Source: Bacteroidota bacterium
GTDB taxonomy: Bacteria > Bacteroidota > Ignavibacteria > UBA10030 > UBA8401
Length of the DNA stretch: 64,000 bases
Reading direction: 5' to 3'
Assembly (NCBI GenBank): GCA_027622375.1
Contig: JAQCAB010000006.1
Span: 27,514-91,513, forward strand
Within the stretch, counting starts at the first letter, position 1. Each line of letters begins with the position of its first letter. The notes beneath the pieces are model-generated. The model worked only from the letters and a program-made list of their open reading frames with translations, was not told the origin of the DNA and made no database searches. Of this stretch, positions 1 through 9,568 are shown in pieces. The position numbers were made by a program, and so were the translations under genes.

Positions 1-594
1 CACAGAAAGTTTTGCAAGTGAATCAAATGGCCTTTCATCAACAAAAGAACTTATTGGAAAAAATTTATAATTATCTTTTTTAGGAACTCCATGTGGATGT
101 AAAATTGGATATGCTTCCCAAATTATTTTTGAAGAATCTAAAGATTTATCATCTTCTGGGATAAAAGGACCGATTGCATGAATAACATTATGCGACATAT
201 TTGAATATTGCAGAAATTGAGATTGTTCTAAATCGGTAGATTCATTTGATCGAACTTTTGGAAAAAAATAATCTACTCCGATTGCTTTTGCACCATAGCT
301 TTCCATAATTGCAAACAAAGCGCCAAATTGATCACGCGGAATTGGATAAAGCAGTTCGTTTAATGTTGCCTCATCAATTGTAACTACAACTAAATTATTT
401 GTATGAGGTCGAGTTCCACGGACATTTAAATATGTGTCATAAGCTTTTTTATCGAGAGTTGAAAAAATATTCGATCCAAAAAGTTTATCCATCAAACTCG
501 TATGGAAAAGTGAAAAAGTAATCCCAACGCATAAAACAGGTATACTTACACCAACAAAAACTTTATAAAGTTTCTTCTTTGTGCGAGAAGTCAT
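1..594 (-). CDS. CHASE2-domain membrane protein, C-terminal part cut off by the window edge
   Basis: Not in ORF track. Own reverse-strand translation is open from ATG at 594 to position 1: MTSRTKKKLYKVFVGVSIPVLCVGITFSLFHTSLMDKLFGSNIFSTLDKKAYDTYLNVRGTRPHTNNLVVVTIDEATLNELLYPIPRDQFGALFAIMESYGAKAIGVDYFFPKV; matches the CHASE2 pattern (YD..R, IDE.SL, P.PR..., GAKAIG.D..F). Confidence 0.8.
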   Translation of the reverse strand, partial: MTSRTKKKLYKVFVGVSIPVLCVGITFSLFHTSLMDKLFGSNIFSTLDKKAYDTYLNVRGTRPHTNNLVVVTIDEATLNELLYPIPRDQFGALFAIMESYGAKAIGVDYFFPKVRSNESTDLEQSQFLQYSNMSHNVIHAIGPFIPEDDKSLDSSKIIWEAYPILHPHGVPKKDNYKFFPISSFVDERPFDSLAKLSV

Positions 595-623
595 CCAGTT
601 ATTTTTGAATAATATCTAATTTT

Positions 624-3119
624 TTATATTTCTTTCCAATATAGAAAATCTTTTATATTACTCAATGCAGTTGGATCAATTCCACGACGACCACCAAAAA
701 TAAACTTATTTTCACCCTTTCGGATTGATTTTTCTTTTGATTTCACATCCTTTTTAGCATTTACATCTTGAAGTGCTGATGACAACAAATTTCTTAATTC
801 ACCTTTATCAATTGATTGAGTTTTTTCTGCAGCACGAGTTTGTCCCATTTCTGCTACAATATTATCAATTCCTAATTTTGTATATGCTTCTTCTTTTGAT
901 GGAAATTTTTTAATAGCAGCTGAAAAAGATTCTACAGTTGCAGTTGGCTCGCCACCTAAAAATTGCAGCAAACCAAAATTAATATTTATTCCACCATCTT
1001 TAACATCAACTTTTAAAGCTGAAGCGTAACTATTATAAGCATTTGCAGAATCACCTTTTAGCAAAAATACATTTCCACGATTATTTAAAGTTGCGGCCGA
1101 AGAATATTTTTTTAGAACTTCAATAGCTTCATCAAATCTTCCAACATTTGATAAAAGTTGAGATGCTTTTTGTGCTCCCTTTTCAGTACCTTGATTTTTA
1201 TATGAGGCAACTACAGTTTCAACTTGTTCTTTATAATTTGCAACAACACTATTTATATCTTCATTTAGTAAAATTGCAATTTTTTCAGCTGCTGGTGGCT
1301 CACTAAGTTTTACATTTGCTGCCAAGTTTGATGGAGGAAATTGCTCCCACGCTTTTCGAACATCTATTAAATCCAATTTTCCTTGAGAATCTACAGTTTT
1401 GTGATATCCTTCTGCGCCCATCGACCAAGCTTGAGTAAATGGTTTTCCAATAATTGTAGTTTCAAGTGGAATCCAAACTGTATTATCTTTTACAACATAT
1501 TCTTTTTCATTCAAACTAATTCTCGATGCATTTTTAGCATTTACTCCGGTATCAAACATTATAAAAACATGATCCGAAGTGCCAATTAAAAATGTTCTAA
1601 TACCAATATTTTCTAAACATGAAGCAAGTAAAACAGAACTATCATCGCAATCTCCAGCTTTATTTGCAAGAGTCTCACGTGGAAATTGAATATCATCCAA
1701 TACATCTCCTTCAGCAACTCTCCATGGATCAACTACATAATTAATTTGAAATGCACGAATAGCATCCCAAATTGCCATTGCGTTAATTAAATTTCGCGGA
1801 GCATCTGGATAAGATGTTTTATCTGGTTTTAAATTACCAACAACATATCTGGAAAAATTTTTAACTGCTTCATCATTTGGAGTTATAAAAGCACCAATTG
1901 CATTTGGTCTTGACCATGTTACACTATTGCGGCTATAAATTGTAACAGTTTTTGTGATGCTTCTATTTTTTTCTTGTCCATCTACAACAAAAGTTATTTT
2001 ACCTTGAACTTGAGCAACTGTATTATCTTTTACTTCCTGCAAAGCGATATTATCCAAAGTTGCTTTTACAGGGATTTCTTTTTTCTCTTTTGCTTTTAAT
2101 AATGGAATAATTTCTTCAGATGCAAGTTGCATATATTTTGGAACCATCACAGATACTTTTATATTTTTTATATCAGTTTTGCCAGTATTCTCAATTGTCA
2201 TATTCCCAATCGGATTATACGCATAATAATTAAATTGAGCTGGAAATAAATTTTCAACTTTAAATTCTGATATTTCCAATTCTGGTGGAATGTATGCTGA
2301 TATTTTTTTTGCACCTTTTGTATCTGTTGATACATCAAGTCTGCTACCGGTAAATCCAACAACTTTATATTCTGGGAAAGAAACAAATTGCGAACGCAAA
2401 TCATCAATCGATCCTTGAATTGTAACATCAAGCATTGCAATATCACCTTCGATGTAGCGAACTTTTAATTTTTTAATCATTGCAATTTTTGTTGGAAGTC
2501 TTTTTTCTTCTTCTAATAATGATGCATCATTAACACCAAGTAATGCGAGTTGAATTACAATTGGCTTATCTTTCATTTCTTTTAATTTCTTATCGATCTT
2601 TGCAACAACATCTGATGCTAATTTTTTTCCTAATTCCTCAAGAGATTTTGATGCTGATCTAGATTTCGATTGATCTTTTGCTTTTGCATCAGCACTTGTT
2701 ACTGCAAGAATTTCTCCAACATCAGTTAAAATAATTTTTACAGAACCATCGGCCATATAGTCAGCATATTTAGTTCCGTAAACTTCAATATCTCCACCAA
2801 AATTAGTTTGAACTCCACCAGAAATAATTATTTCTGCGCCAAATCTTTTACCGAGCGCTTTTGCTTTTGCAGGATTCGTTAAATCAAGTGAAAGGTCACG
2901 TGCTAATACTTCTCCAAACTGCGCTTTATCAACTAGACGATATCCTTTTTCCAAAAGTGCTTCTTCAATTTTGCTGACAACTTTTTTTGCAGAAGTAGAT
3001 TGATCATCTATTTTTTCGTCAACAACAACCATCACTCTTGGCAAATCAATATCCTGTGAAGTTACGATTGTAAAGATGCTTAAAACTAAAACAATTGTTT
3101 TTGTAATTATATTTTTCAT
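624..3119 (-). CDS. Secreted protein: N-terminal CsgG/FlgO-like domain, central transglutaminase-like domain, C-terminal TPRs
   Basis: Signal peptide ...IVTSQ; GYRLVDKAQFGEVLARDL..LGKRFGAEIIISG resembles CsgG-like domains; AGDCDDSSVLLASCLENIGIRTFLIGTSDHVFIMF..WIPLETT resembles the transglutaminase core; TPR-like repeats near the C-terminus. Confidence 0.7.
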   Translation of the reverse strand: MKNIITKTIVLVLSIFTIVTSQDIDLPRVMVVVDEKIDDQSTSAKKVVSKIEEALLEKGYRLVDKAQFGEVLARDLSLDLTNPAKAKALGKRFGAEIIISGGVQTNFGGDIEVYGTKYADYMADGSVKIILTDVGEILAVTSADAKAKDQSKSRSASKSLEELGKKLASDVVAKIDKKLKEMKDKPIVIQLALLGVNDASLLEEEKRLPTKIAMIKKLKVRYIEGDIAMLDVTIQGSIDDLRSQFVSFPEYKVVGFTGSRLDVSTDTKGAKKISAYIPPELEISEFKVENLFPAQFNYYAYNPIGNMTIENTGKTDIKNIKVSVMVPKYMQLASEEIIPLLKAKEKKEIPVKATLDNIALQEVKDNTVAQVQGKITFVVDGQEKNRSITKTVTIYSRNSVTWSRPNAIGAFITPNDEAVKNFSRYVVGNLKPDKTSYPDAPRNLINAMAIWDAIRAFQINYVVDPWRVAEGDVLDDIQFPRETLANKAGDCDDSSVLLASCLENIGIRTFLIGTSDHVFIMFDTGVNAKNASRISLNEKEYVVKDNTVWIPLETTIIGKPFTQAWSMGAEGYHKTVDSQGKLDLIDVRKAWEQFPPSNLAANVKLSEPPAAEKIAILLNEDINSVVANYKEQVETVVASYKNQGTEKGAQKASQLLSNVGRFDEAIEVLKKYSSAATLNNRGNVFLLKGDSANAYNSYASALKVDVKDGGININFGLLQFLGGEPTATVESFSAAIKKFPSKEEAYTKLGIDNIVAEMGQTRAAEKTQSIDKGELRNLLSSALQDVNAKKDVKSKEKSIRKGENKFIFGGRRGIDPTALSNIKDFLYWKEI

Positions 3120-3132
3120 AGCTAACTCCTTT

Positions 3133-3894
3133 TTATTTTATTTTTGATAAAATTGTTTTCACTTGTTGGACTTTTTCTTTTGCTGGTAAATAATTTGGTG
3201 ATTTTGAAGATGCATCTTGATAAAGCTTTAATGCTTTTTGATAACCTGCTTTTGCTTTTACTAAATCTCCTGATTTTTCTTTATACCGAGCTTCATCTTC
3301 TAAAGCAATTGCTTCAGAAAAAGAAACATATGCTTCAAAGTTTCCTTCTAATTCTGCATCAAGATAATCTTCTTCTTCTGAAGTAAGCTTTACATTTAAA
3401 TCTTTTGCAACACTTTTAGCAATTGATCTAAGTAAAGTTACAAATTGTCTCACATCTCCAGTTTCTTCTTCGGCATTAATTGTTTCTCCAGTTTCAGTTC
3501 TAACAATTCTGACATCAATTCTAATTTCATCTTCATCAGATTTTGTGAAAGAACCAAACATCATATTTTTTGCGCCGAGCAATTTTCCAATTTTTTGTGT
3601 AGATGATTCATCGAGGATTCCAGTTTCCTGTAAATTCATTTCGTCAATTATACTTTTGATTCTATTTCGTTCAACTAATTTTAAACCTTTAATTTTAGAC
3701 ATTTCTGAAGACATCATATCTGCAAGACCTTTACTTAGCGGTTGCATTTTTTCGCGGTCAAGAAGACAATTATTTTCAAAATTTAAAATTGCCATTGTCT
3801 GTTGTTGTTTGTCTTGCGAGATTGCAAAATTAAATATTATCAAAAAACTGAAAAATAATTTTTTATAATTTTTGGACATTAGTTTTTCCTTCAT
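3133..3894 (-). CDS. CsgG-like domain + TPR secreted protein
   Basis: Signal peptide ...NFAISQ; LADMMSSEMSKIKGLKLVERNRIKSIIDEMNLQETGILDESSTQKIGKLLGAKNMMFGSF is CsgG/FlgO-like; TPR-like C-terminus. Confidence 0.7.
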   Translation of the reverse strand: MKEKLMSKNYKKLFFSFLIIFNFAISQDKQQQTMAILNFENNCLLDREKMQPLSKGLADMMSSEMSKIKGLKLVERNRIKSIIDEMNLQETGILDESSTQKIGKLLGAKNMMFGSFTKSDEDEIRIDVRIVRTETGETINAEEETGDVRQFVTLLRSIAKSVAKDLNVKLTSEEEDYLDAELEGNFEAYVSFSEAIALEDEARYKEKSGDLVKAKAGYQKALKLYQDASSKSPNYLPAKEKVQQVKTILSKIK

Positions 3895-3902
3895 AAATAT
3901 TT

Positions 3903-5168
3903 TTATAATGAAACCTTTAGACCAAAACCAAAATCAACTCCTGATGCGTTATACTCAGTTCCTTCAACCACTAATTTACCATTTCCTAATTTAGTTGCCA
4001 ACATTATAACAATCCAATCAGTAACGGGATAAGTTATATCAACTCCATAATTTAGCATATTAACATTGCCTGTTTTCATTATTTTATCACCAAGTGGAAA
4101 TTGATCTTCTGTGTGGAATTTATATTCCAAACTTCCATTTATTGTAAAAATTTGCGCCGGACTCCAACTAATATTGTATTGGAATTCAAGTTGAGTAGCG
4201 CTCGGATATTCTGTTGGAGTATTTAAAGAATCAGAACTAAAAATTTTATTTTTTAATCGAAATCTAGCTTTTAACAATGCAAGATTATTTGTTGGACCAA
4301 ACTTCTGTGAAAATAAAAATAATCCATTAATACGAGCTCCGGTTTGAAAAGTATTTTTTTCATTAATTTGATCGGGCAAATAATATGAAAATGTTACATC
4401 ACTTGAGAAACGTTGATCTTTATTTACAGATATATAATTAACTCCACTATTAAAAGAAAATTCTTCACCAGGGTTGTAATCAACTTTTGGTTTTGCAGCA
4501 CTTGTGTCCAAAATATCAATTTGAACCGGCTCGAAAGTACTTTTAAAAGTTCCTGATGCGCCAAAACCGAGAACGATTCTGCGTGAATATGAATAAGCAT
4601 AAGTCAATCCTAAATTTGTATTTACACCTTGACCGGTTGATGGAACGCGAAATCCTAAACCAGCTTGCGAAATCATTTTTGAAACTTTGAATTGATCGGT
4701 TGATAATTTTTTAATTCCAGTTGGTAAATTTATTCCTCCATTAATCCAAAGTTTATCATTAGGCGCTACATACGAAAGTGAAACTCGAGTATCCGACATT
4801 CCTTCCATCTCATTTGCAGGTTGATCCAAAGAAGTTGTTTTTCCAGAAGTATCTACTACAACTTCAGGCGCTTTACTTTTTGATGTGACAAGAGAACTAT
4901 TAATAGTTATCAATAATCTATTTGTAATTGGAATTGAAGTTGAAATTGGAGTTGAAACTTGAGTCACATCAGTATTATTATCACTTGAATCAGTCAACTT
5001 CCAAGTTTGCGAAACAAAAGACAAATTTAATCCACGAACGTTTTTAAAAAGTAAACGCTCGTCATATTTTGGACCTTTTAATTGACCAATCAAATTATTC
5101 ATATTAATTATGCATAAAGTTAAAATAATATAGAACGATTTGAATTTGTTAGTTGTATTCAGCATCAC
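3903..5168 (-). CDS. Predicted outer-membrane beta-barrel (transporter-like) protein
   Basis: N-terminal signal sequence, alternating amphipathic strands, C-terminal GVDFGFGLKVSL. Confidence 0.55.
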   Translation of the reverse strand: MMLNTTNKFKSFYIILTLCIINMNNLIGQLKGPKYDERLLFKNVRGLNLSFVSQTWKLTDSSDNNTDVTQVSTPISTSIPITNRLLITINSSLVTSKSKAPEVVVDTSGKTTSLDQPANEMEGMSDTRVSLSYVAPNDKLWINGGINLPTGIKKLSTDQFKVSKMISQAGLGFRVPSTGQGVNTNLGLTYAYSYSRRIVLGFGASGTFKSTFEPVQIDILDTSAAKPKVDYNPGEEFSFNSGVNYISVNKDQRFSSDVTFSYYLPDQINEKNTFQTGARINGLFLFSQKFGPTNNLALLKARFRLKNKIFSSDSLNTPTEYPSATQLEFQYNISWSPAQIFTINGSLEYKFHTEDQFPLGDKIMKTGNVNMLNYGVDITYPVTDWIVIMLATKLGNGKLVVEGTEYNASGVDFGFGLKVSL

Positions 5169-5170
5169 AT

Positions 5171-8100
5171 TTATTTGATTAATAACATTTTCTTAGATGA
5201 TAAATAATTGCCTGATTTTATTTGATAAAAATAGATTCCAGCACTTACACTTTCACCAACTTCATTTTTGCCATCCCAAAAAGTTTTATAATTACCAATT
5301 TTTTGTTCTTGACTTACTAATACTTTTACTTTCTGTCCGAGTGAATTGTATATCACAAGATTTACATGTCCGCTGTATGAAAGTGAATATTGAATTGAAG
5401 TTTGTGGATTAAAAGGATTTGGATAATTCTGTAACAAATGATAATCTGGCGGATTTAATGGAACTCCATCAGAATTATTTATTATAAAACCTTCTCGACC
5501 GACAAGTAATTTAAAATTTCTTGTTAATTCATTTTTTCGGAATTTAAAAATGTAACCTGAATTTTTAATATCGAATAATCGTTCTTCAGTTTTATCTAAA
5601 AGTAAAATTTTAAATCCTTCTGGCAAATCTTTTTCGATCTCGCAAATTATTTTTGATTCGAGCAAATTAAAGTTTGTTGAAACTTCAAAATTCCAAAATG
5701 CTCCTTCATCAGCTACTGGTCTAATATCAGAAGAATAAATTCCATTATTCTCATTCCACTCATTTTTACGAAAAGCAAGTTGAATATAATTTGATGGCGA
5801 AGCTGGTGGTTCAGAAAAATCAAATTCATCTTTTGCAACTTTTGCATTCGGATTCATTCCAATAAAATTATCTTCATCAGTTGCAATAAGTGAAAGCGCA
5901 CGCAATCTTACACTCCAATTTGAATTTGTAATTTTTGTGCCGGGATCATTTTTTGGTGTGCCAACTTTTGCAGGATTTATTAAAACTTTTAAAATGTTAT
6001 TAGTTAAATTTTTTACCCAATATCCTTCAAAAGGTAACATGTTTGTTGTAACAGCTTCATATCTAGTTTTATTCCAACGCCATAATTTATTTTCAATTCC
6101 TGAATCAATTTTTGAATTTTCCCAACTTACTGTGTATGGAAAAGGATTGCCAATCAAATTATAACCGGGATATAAAATTAATTCATGATAACCTGTTGTT
6201 GATGATAATGTTGCATTGCCAAAATTAATTGACTTCTCTCCTTTTGTGATTAGCCAATAACCATCTCCTCTATTAAAGTTTGAAAATATCGGATTTGGAA
6301 ATTCTAAAAAAGTTTGTTTATCCGCTGCCCATTTAAACAATCTCCAATTTACAGGATTTATTGTTCCTAAATCTTTTAATACTTGAGAAATATTAAATGA
6401 ATTTAAATCATACGGAATTGTAAAAAGCATATATCTTTCATTCAAAGTTTGTTGTGGCATCTTAACTTCAAAATTTTGTTTTGATGAAACCATATTCAAC
6501 AAAAATGTCAAATTAGATTTTGCAAAAATTCCTCCCAACATTTCTCCAGTATTTGCTACTTTATAATTTGGTGTTTCACTCCAGATATCCATATCACCCA
6601 ATAAAATTATATTTCCCTTCCCAATTTGAGAGACACCAATTAAAGTTGGACGAAGTGAATCAGGTTGTTTTGTAGAATTGTTAATTGTAAAAGTTGTAGA
6701 TTCACCACGTAAAAAGATACTTGCTTTCCCTTCCTGAACTTTTATATTTGTGCTTCCAAAAAATATTAATGTGTCAACATTTTTTAAAAAAGGATGAGCT
6801 TTATTTATAAATTGCCTTGCCAAAATATTCCGTGGATTTCCTTGATAAGCTAAAGTAGAATCAACAATATAAGTATCTGTTTGAATTGAAAGACCTGTAC
6901 TATCTTTTAAATCTGCCTTCCAACGAAAATCATTTAAAATCTCATTCAAATAAATATTTCCTTGATTTGTTGAAGCATCAGCCAACATCACAATTGTACC
7001 ACCTCGTGAAACAAATTTTTGAATTGCTAAAATCTCACTTTGACTATATTTTTTTGCTGGAGGTGGAAGAATAATTAATTCAAATCCTGTTGTATCAAAA
7101 GCAGTTTGATTATAAGTAACTTGCATTCCACTTTCGGTTAAAGTTTTTATCAATCCCGAAAAATGCTTTGGAACTGTAATTGATATATCTGGTAGATTTA
7201 TTCCGTGTAAAGAATCAATTAATATTTTTTTTGCAACAACTGCTCTTGCAATTCCTTTTCCATTTAAAACATATTTCACATTTTTAAAATCAGGATCATT
7301 TGTAGTGAAATAAATATTTGTTGCTAAAACACCTGCAGTTAATGGTTGAAATTTTATAGATTGAGAACTTTCAGCTCGTGGTTGAATTGTTATTGTTTGA
7401 TTTTTTTTAGCATAAAAATCTTTTGCATTATCTGCTGAATCAAGTCTAATTATCAAATCTTGCGAACCAACGTTTTTAAATGGAAGCAAAATTGTCTTGG
7501 CTTCACCAATTGACGCAGAACCAATATCAATAGTTGATTTTTGAATTAATACTGCAGGTTCGCTAGAATAAAATTCAGTATAGGCACCACTTTTTGTTGC
7601 TAAATAAAATTGGAATTTGTTTTTTTCAGATGAAATGATTCTATCAATTTCTCCAAGAGTTGAATCAGCACTTGTTTGAATCCAGCTTGTTCCAAAATTC
7701 TTACTGAAAAAAGTTTTGTTTGAACTCGACACATATGCATAATTTTTATTTTTTTTATCGATTACTACCGCGCTTGCATTTAAATTTGTTGAAGTCCAAT
7801 TTCCGTAATTTGTAGTTACATACATCAACTCTTTTTTAGATAAATCATGCCTTGTAATATAAACTAAAGAATCAACATTTGAGGAAGTATGAATTCTATA
7901 AGTGTAAACAGGATTACCAAATGAATTTGTTGTAGGTAGATTGCCAGTAATATCAATCCAAGTTGTTCCCAAATCATTACTCATCCAAACACTTTGATTT
8001 GCTGCAAAAATAGTTTTGTCGAAGTAAGAATGAAATCCTAAGGCTGTTCTTGTTGACGAACGAATAAAATTAGCTGGTAAATTTAATTTTTGCCAACTTG

Positions 8101-9568
8101 CTCCACCATTAATAGAATATTGAGATTCTGTTCTTGGACTATGAACAATTATATTGTTTGGATTTTTATTTGAGATTGAAAGGCTGCCTCTAAAATTTTG
8201 ATTTACATATTCATTATTGACAGCCGGTATAATTAATCTATTCCAAGATTCACCTCCATTAATTGATTTATAAACATCTAATCTGTTCATCGCATAAATT
8301 ATAGATGCATTTGTTAGATCAATTTGAAAATTTTTAACAAACGGATCTTCCAAGCCAGAATTCATTGTTCGCCAAGAAGTTCCAAAATCAATCGAGCGAT
8401 ACACTCCTCCACCTTGAGATGATATATATAATGTATCTCCATTTTTTGATGGTGCAAATTTTGTAACATCAAGAAAATTCAATCCAACATTTTTACGTTC
8501 CCAGGAATTCCCTTTTGTTGAAGAGTAATAAACACCATCAGAGGTTCCAACAAAAATTGTTGCTGGCAAATTTTGAGGAATATAAAAACATTGAGTATAA
8601 ATTGTCTGCTTAAATTTTGATTCCCATGATTGAAAAGTTCCTTGTAAAATTGAAGATCGATATAATCCACCTCTACTTGGATACACAAAATTGCTATTTA
8701 ATGTTGGAAGAGTTGCCATGTATAAATTATTTGGCCCACCGGGATCCAGTGAATTATCTGAAACCATTGAAAGTTGTTTTACAATACTATCTCTATTTTC
8801 TAATCCTAAATTTAATGATATCCAACTTCCACCACGTGATAAGGAAAAATAAGCACCATCATCAGTCCCCATAAGCACAGAGTTTGAAAAATTTGCATCT
8901 TGCGAAATAACAATTGTATTTACTCTTTTTTTAGGATGACTAACTTCCAATGTGCTAAAATTACTATTAATATTTTGCCAATTACTACCTCTATCGGTTG
9001 ATTGAAAAATTCCAGCACCATTTGTTCCAATAAAAATTAAAGAATCTTTTACAGGATCAATTGCAATAGATAAAATTAGCAATGCTTCAGATTGCAATCC
9101 ATTATTTACAAGTTCCCAATTTACAAATCCATCAAGCGAACGTGCAACACCATTAAATCCTGTACCATTTAATCCAGCAAAAATTATATTCGGATTTTTT
9201 TTAGAAATTGCAATCGTTTGTACATTACCAATCAGAGTAGTATTTGACCAATTTTTTCCACCATCAGCACTTTTATACAAGCCATTATTAGTACCTGCAT
9301 AAGCTATTTGTTGATTTGCGGGATTGAAGGCAAAACAATTTACAGTAACATTTGTAAGATTTGTCGCTAGCCAATTATTTGCTTGTGTTGTGGAATAAAA
9401 AATCCCTTTTTCTTTTACACCAATTAAAATCATCTCGGCACTTGTTGTGCCACCAATTGCTGTAATATCGCCACCAGTTGGTCCAACAAAATTTTTTGTT
9501 CCAAATTGAGAAATCGCAATTGAGGAAAACAAAAATAAAATTAAAATATTTAAAAAAACTTTTCTCAT
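5171..9568 (-). CDS. Giant BNR/sortilin-like repeat protein with T9SS C-terminal sorting domain
   Basis: 1465 aa; repeated 'YKSADGGKNWSN', 'YRSIDFGTSWRTMNSGL', 'YKSINGGESWNRL' motifs; ASH/choice-of-anchor-like module (DIGSASIGEAKTILLPFKNVGSQDL); DUF4350/GATase-like segment (ELIILPPPAKKYSQSEILAIQKFVSRGGTIVMLAD); C-terminal LLQNYPNPFNPQTSIQYSL...GIYFYQIKSG. Confidence 0.8.
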   Translation of the reverse strand: MRKVFLNILILFLFSSIAISQFGTKNFVGPTGGDITAIGGTTSAEMILIGVKEKGIFYSTTQANNWLATNLTNVTVNCFAFNPANQQIAYAGTNNGLYKSADGGKNWSNTTLIGNVQTIAISKKNPNIIFAGLNGTGFNGVARSLDGFVNWELVNNGLQSEALLILSIAIDPVKDSLIFIGTNGAGIFQSTDRGSNWQNINSNFSTLEVSHPKKRVNTIVISQDANFSNSVLMGTDDGAYFSLSRGGSWISLNLGLENRDSIVKQLSMVSDNSLDPGGPNNLYMATLPTLNSNFVYPSRGGLYRSSILQGTFQSWESKFKQTIYTQCFYIPQNLPATIFVGTSDGVYYSSTKGNSWERKNVGLNFLDVTKFAPSKNGDTLYISSQGGGVYRSIDFGTSWRTMNSGLEDPFVKNFQIDLTNASIIYAMNRLDVYKSINGGESWNRLIIPAVNNEYVNQNFRGSLSISNKNPNNIIVHSPRTESQYSINGGASWQKLNLPANFIRSSTRTALGFHSYFDKTIFAANQSVWMSNDLGTTWIDITGNLPTTNSFGNPVYTYRIHTSSNVDSLVYITRHDLSKKELMYVTTNYGNWTSTNLNASAVVIDKKNKNYAYVSSSNKTFFSKNFGTSWIQTSADSTLGEIDRIISSEKNKFQFYLATKSGAYTEFYSSEPAVLIQKSTIDIGSASIGEAKTILLPFKNVGSQDLIIRLDSADNAKDFYAKKNQTITIQPRAESSQSIKFQPLTAGVLATNIYFTTNDPDFKNVKYVLNGKGIARAVVAKKILIDSLHGINLPDISITVPKHFSGLIKTLTESGMQVTYNQTAFDTTGFELIILPPPAKKYSQSEILAIQKFVSRGGTIVMLADASTNQGNIYLNEILNDFRWKADLKDSTGLSIQTDTYIVDSTLAYQGNPRNILARQFINKAHPFLKNVDTLIFFGSTNIKVQEGKASIFLRGESTTFTINNSTKQPDSLRPTLIGVSQIGKGNIILLGDMDIWSETPNYKVANTGEMLGGIFAKSNLTFLLNMVSSKQNFEVKMPQQTLNERYMLFTIPYDLNSFNISQVLKDLGTINPVNWRLFKWAADKQTFLEFPNPIFSNFNRGDGYWLITKGEKSINFGNATLSSTTGYHELILYPGYNLIGNPFPYTVSWENSKIDSGIENKLWRWNKTRYEAVTTNMLPFEGYWVKNLTNNILKVLINPAKVGTPKNDPGTKITNSNWSVRLRALSLIATDEDNFIGMNPNAKVAKDEFDFSEPPASPSNYIQLAFRKNEWNENNGIYSSDIRPVADEGAFWNFEVSTNFNLLESKIICEIEKDLPEGFKILLLDKTEERLFDIKNSGYIFKFRKNELTRNFKLLVGREGFIINNSDGVPLNPPDYHLLQNYPNPFNPQTSIQYSLSYSGHVNLVIYNSLGQKVKVLVSQEQKIGNYKTFWDGKNEVGESVSAGIYFYQIKSGNYLSSKKMLLIK

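Noticed and set aside
3545-3868. 107-aa antisense ORF
   Set aside because: Within the CsgG-like gene at 3133-3894, which has much stronger support.
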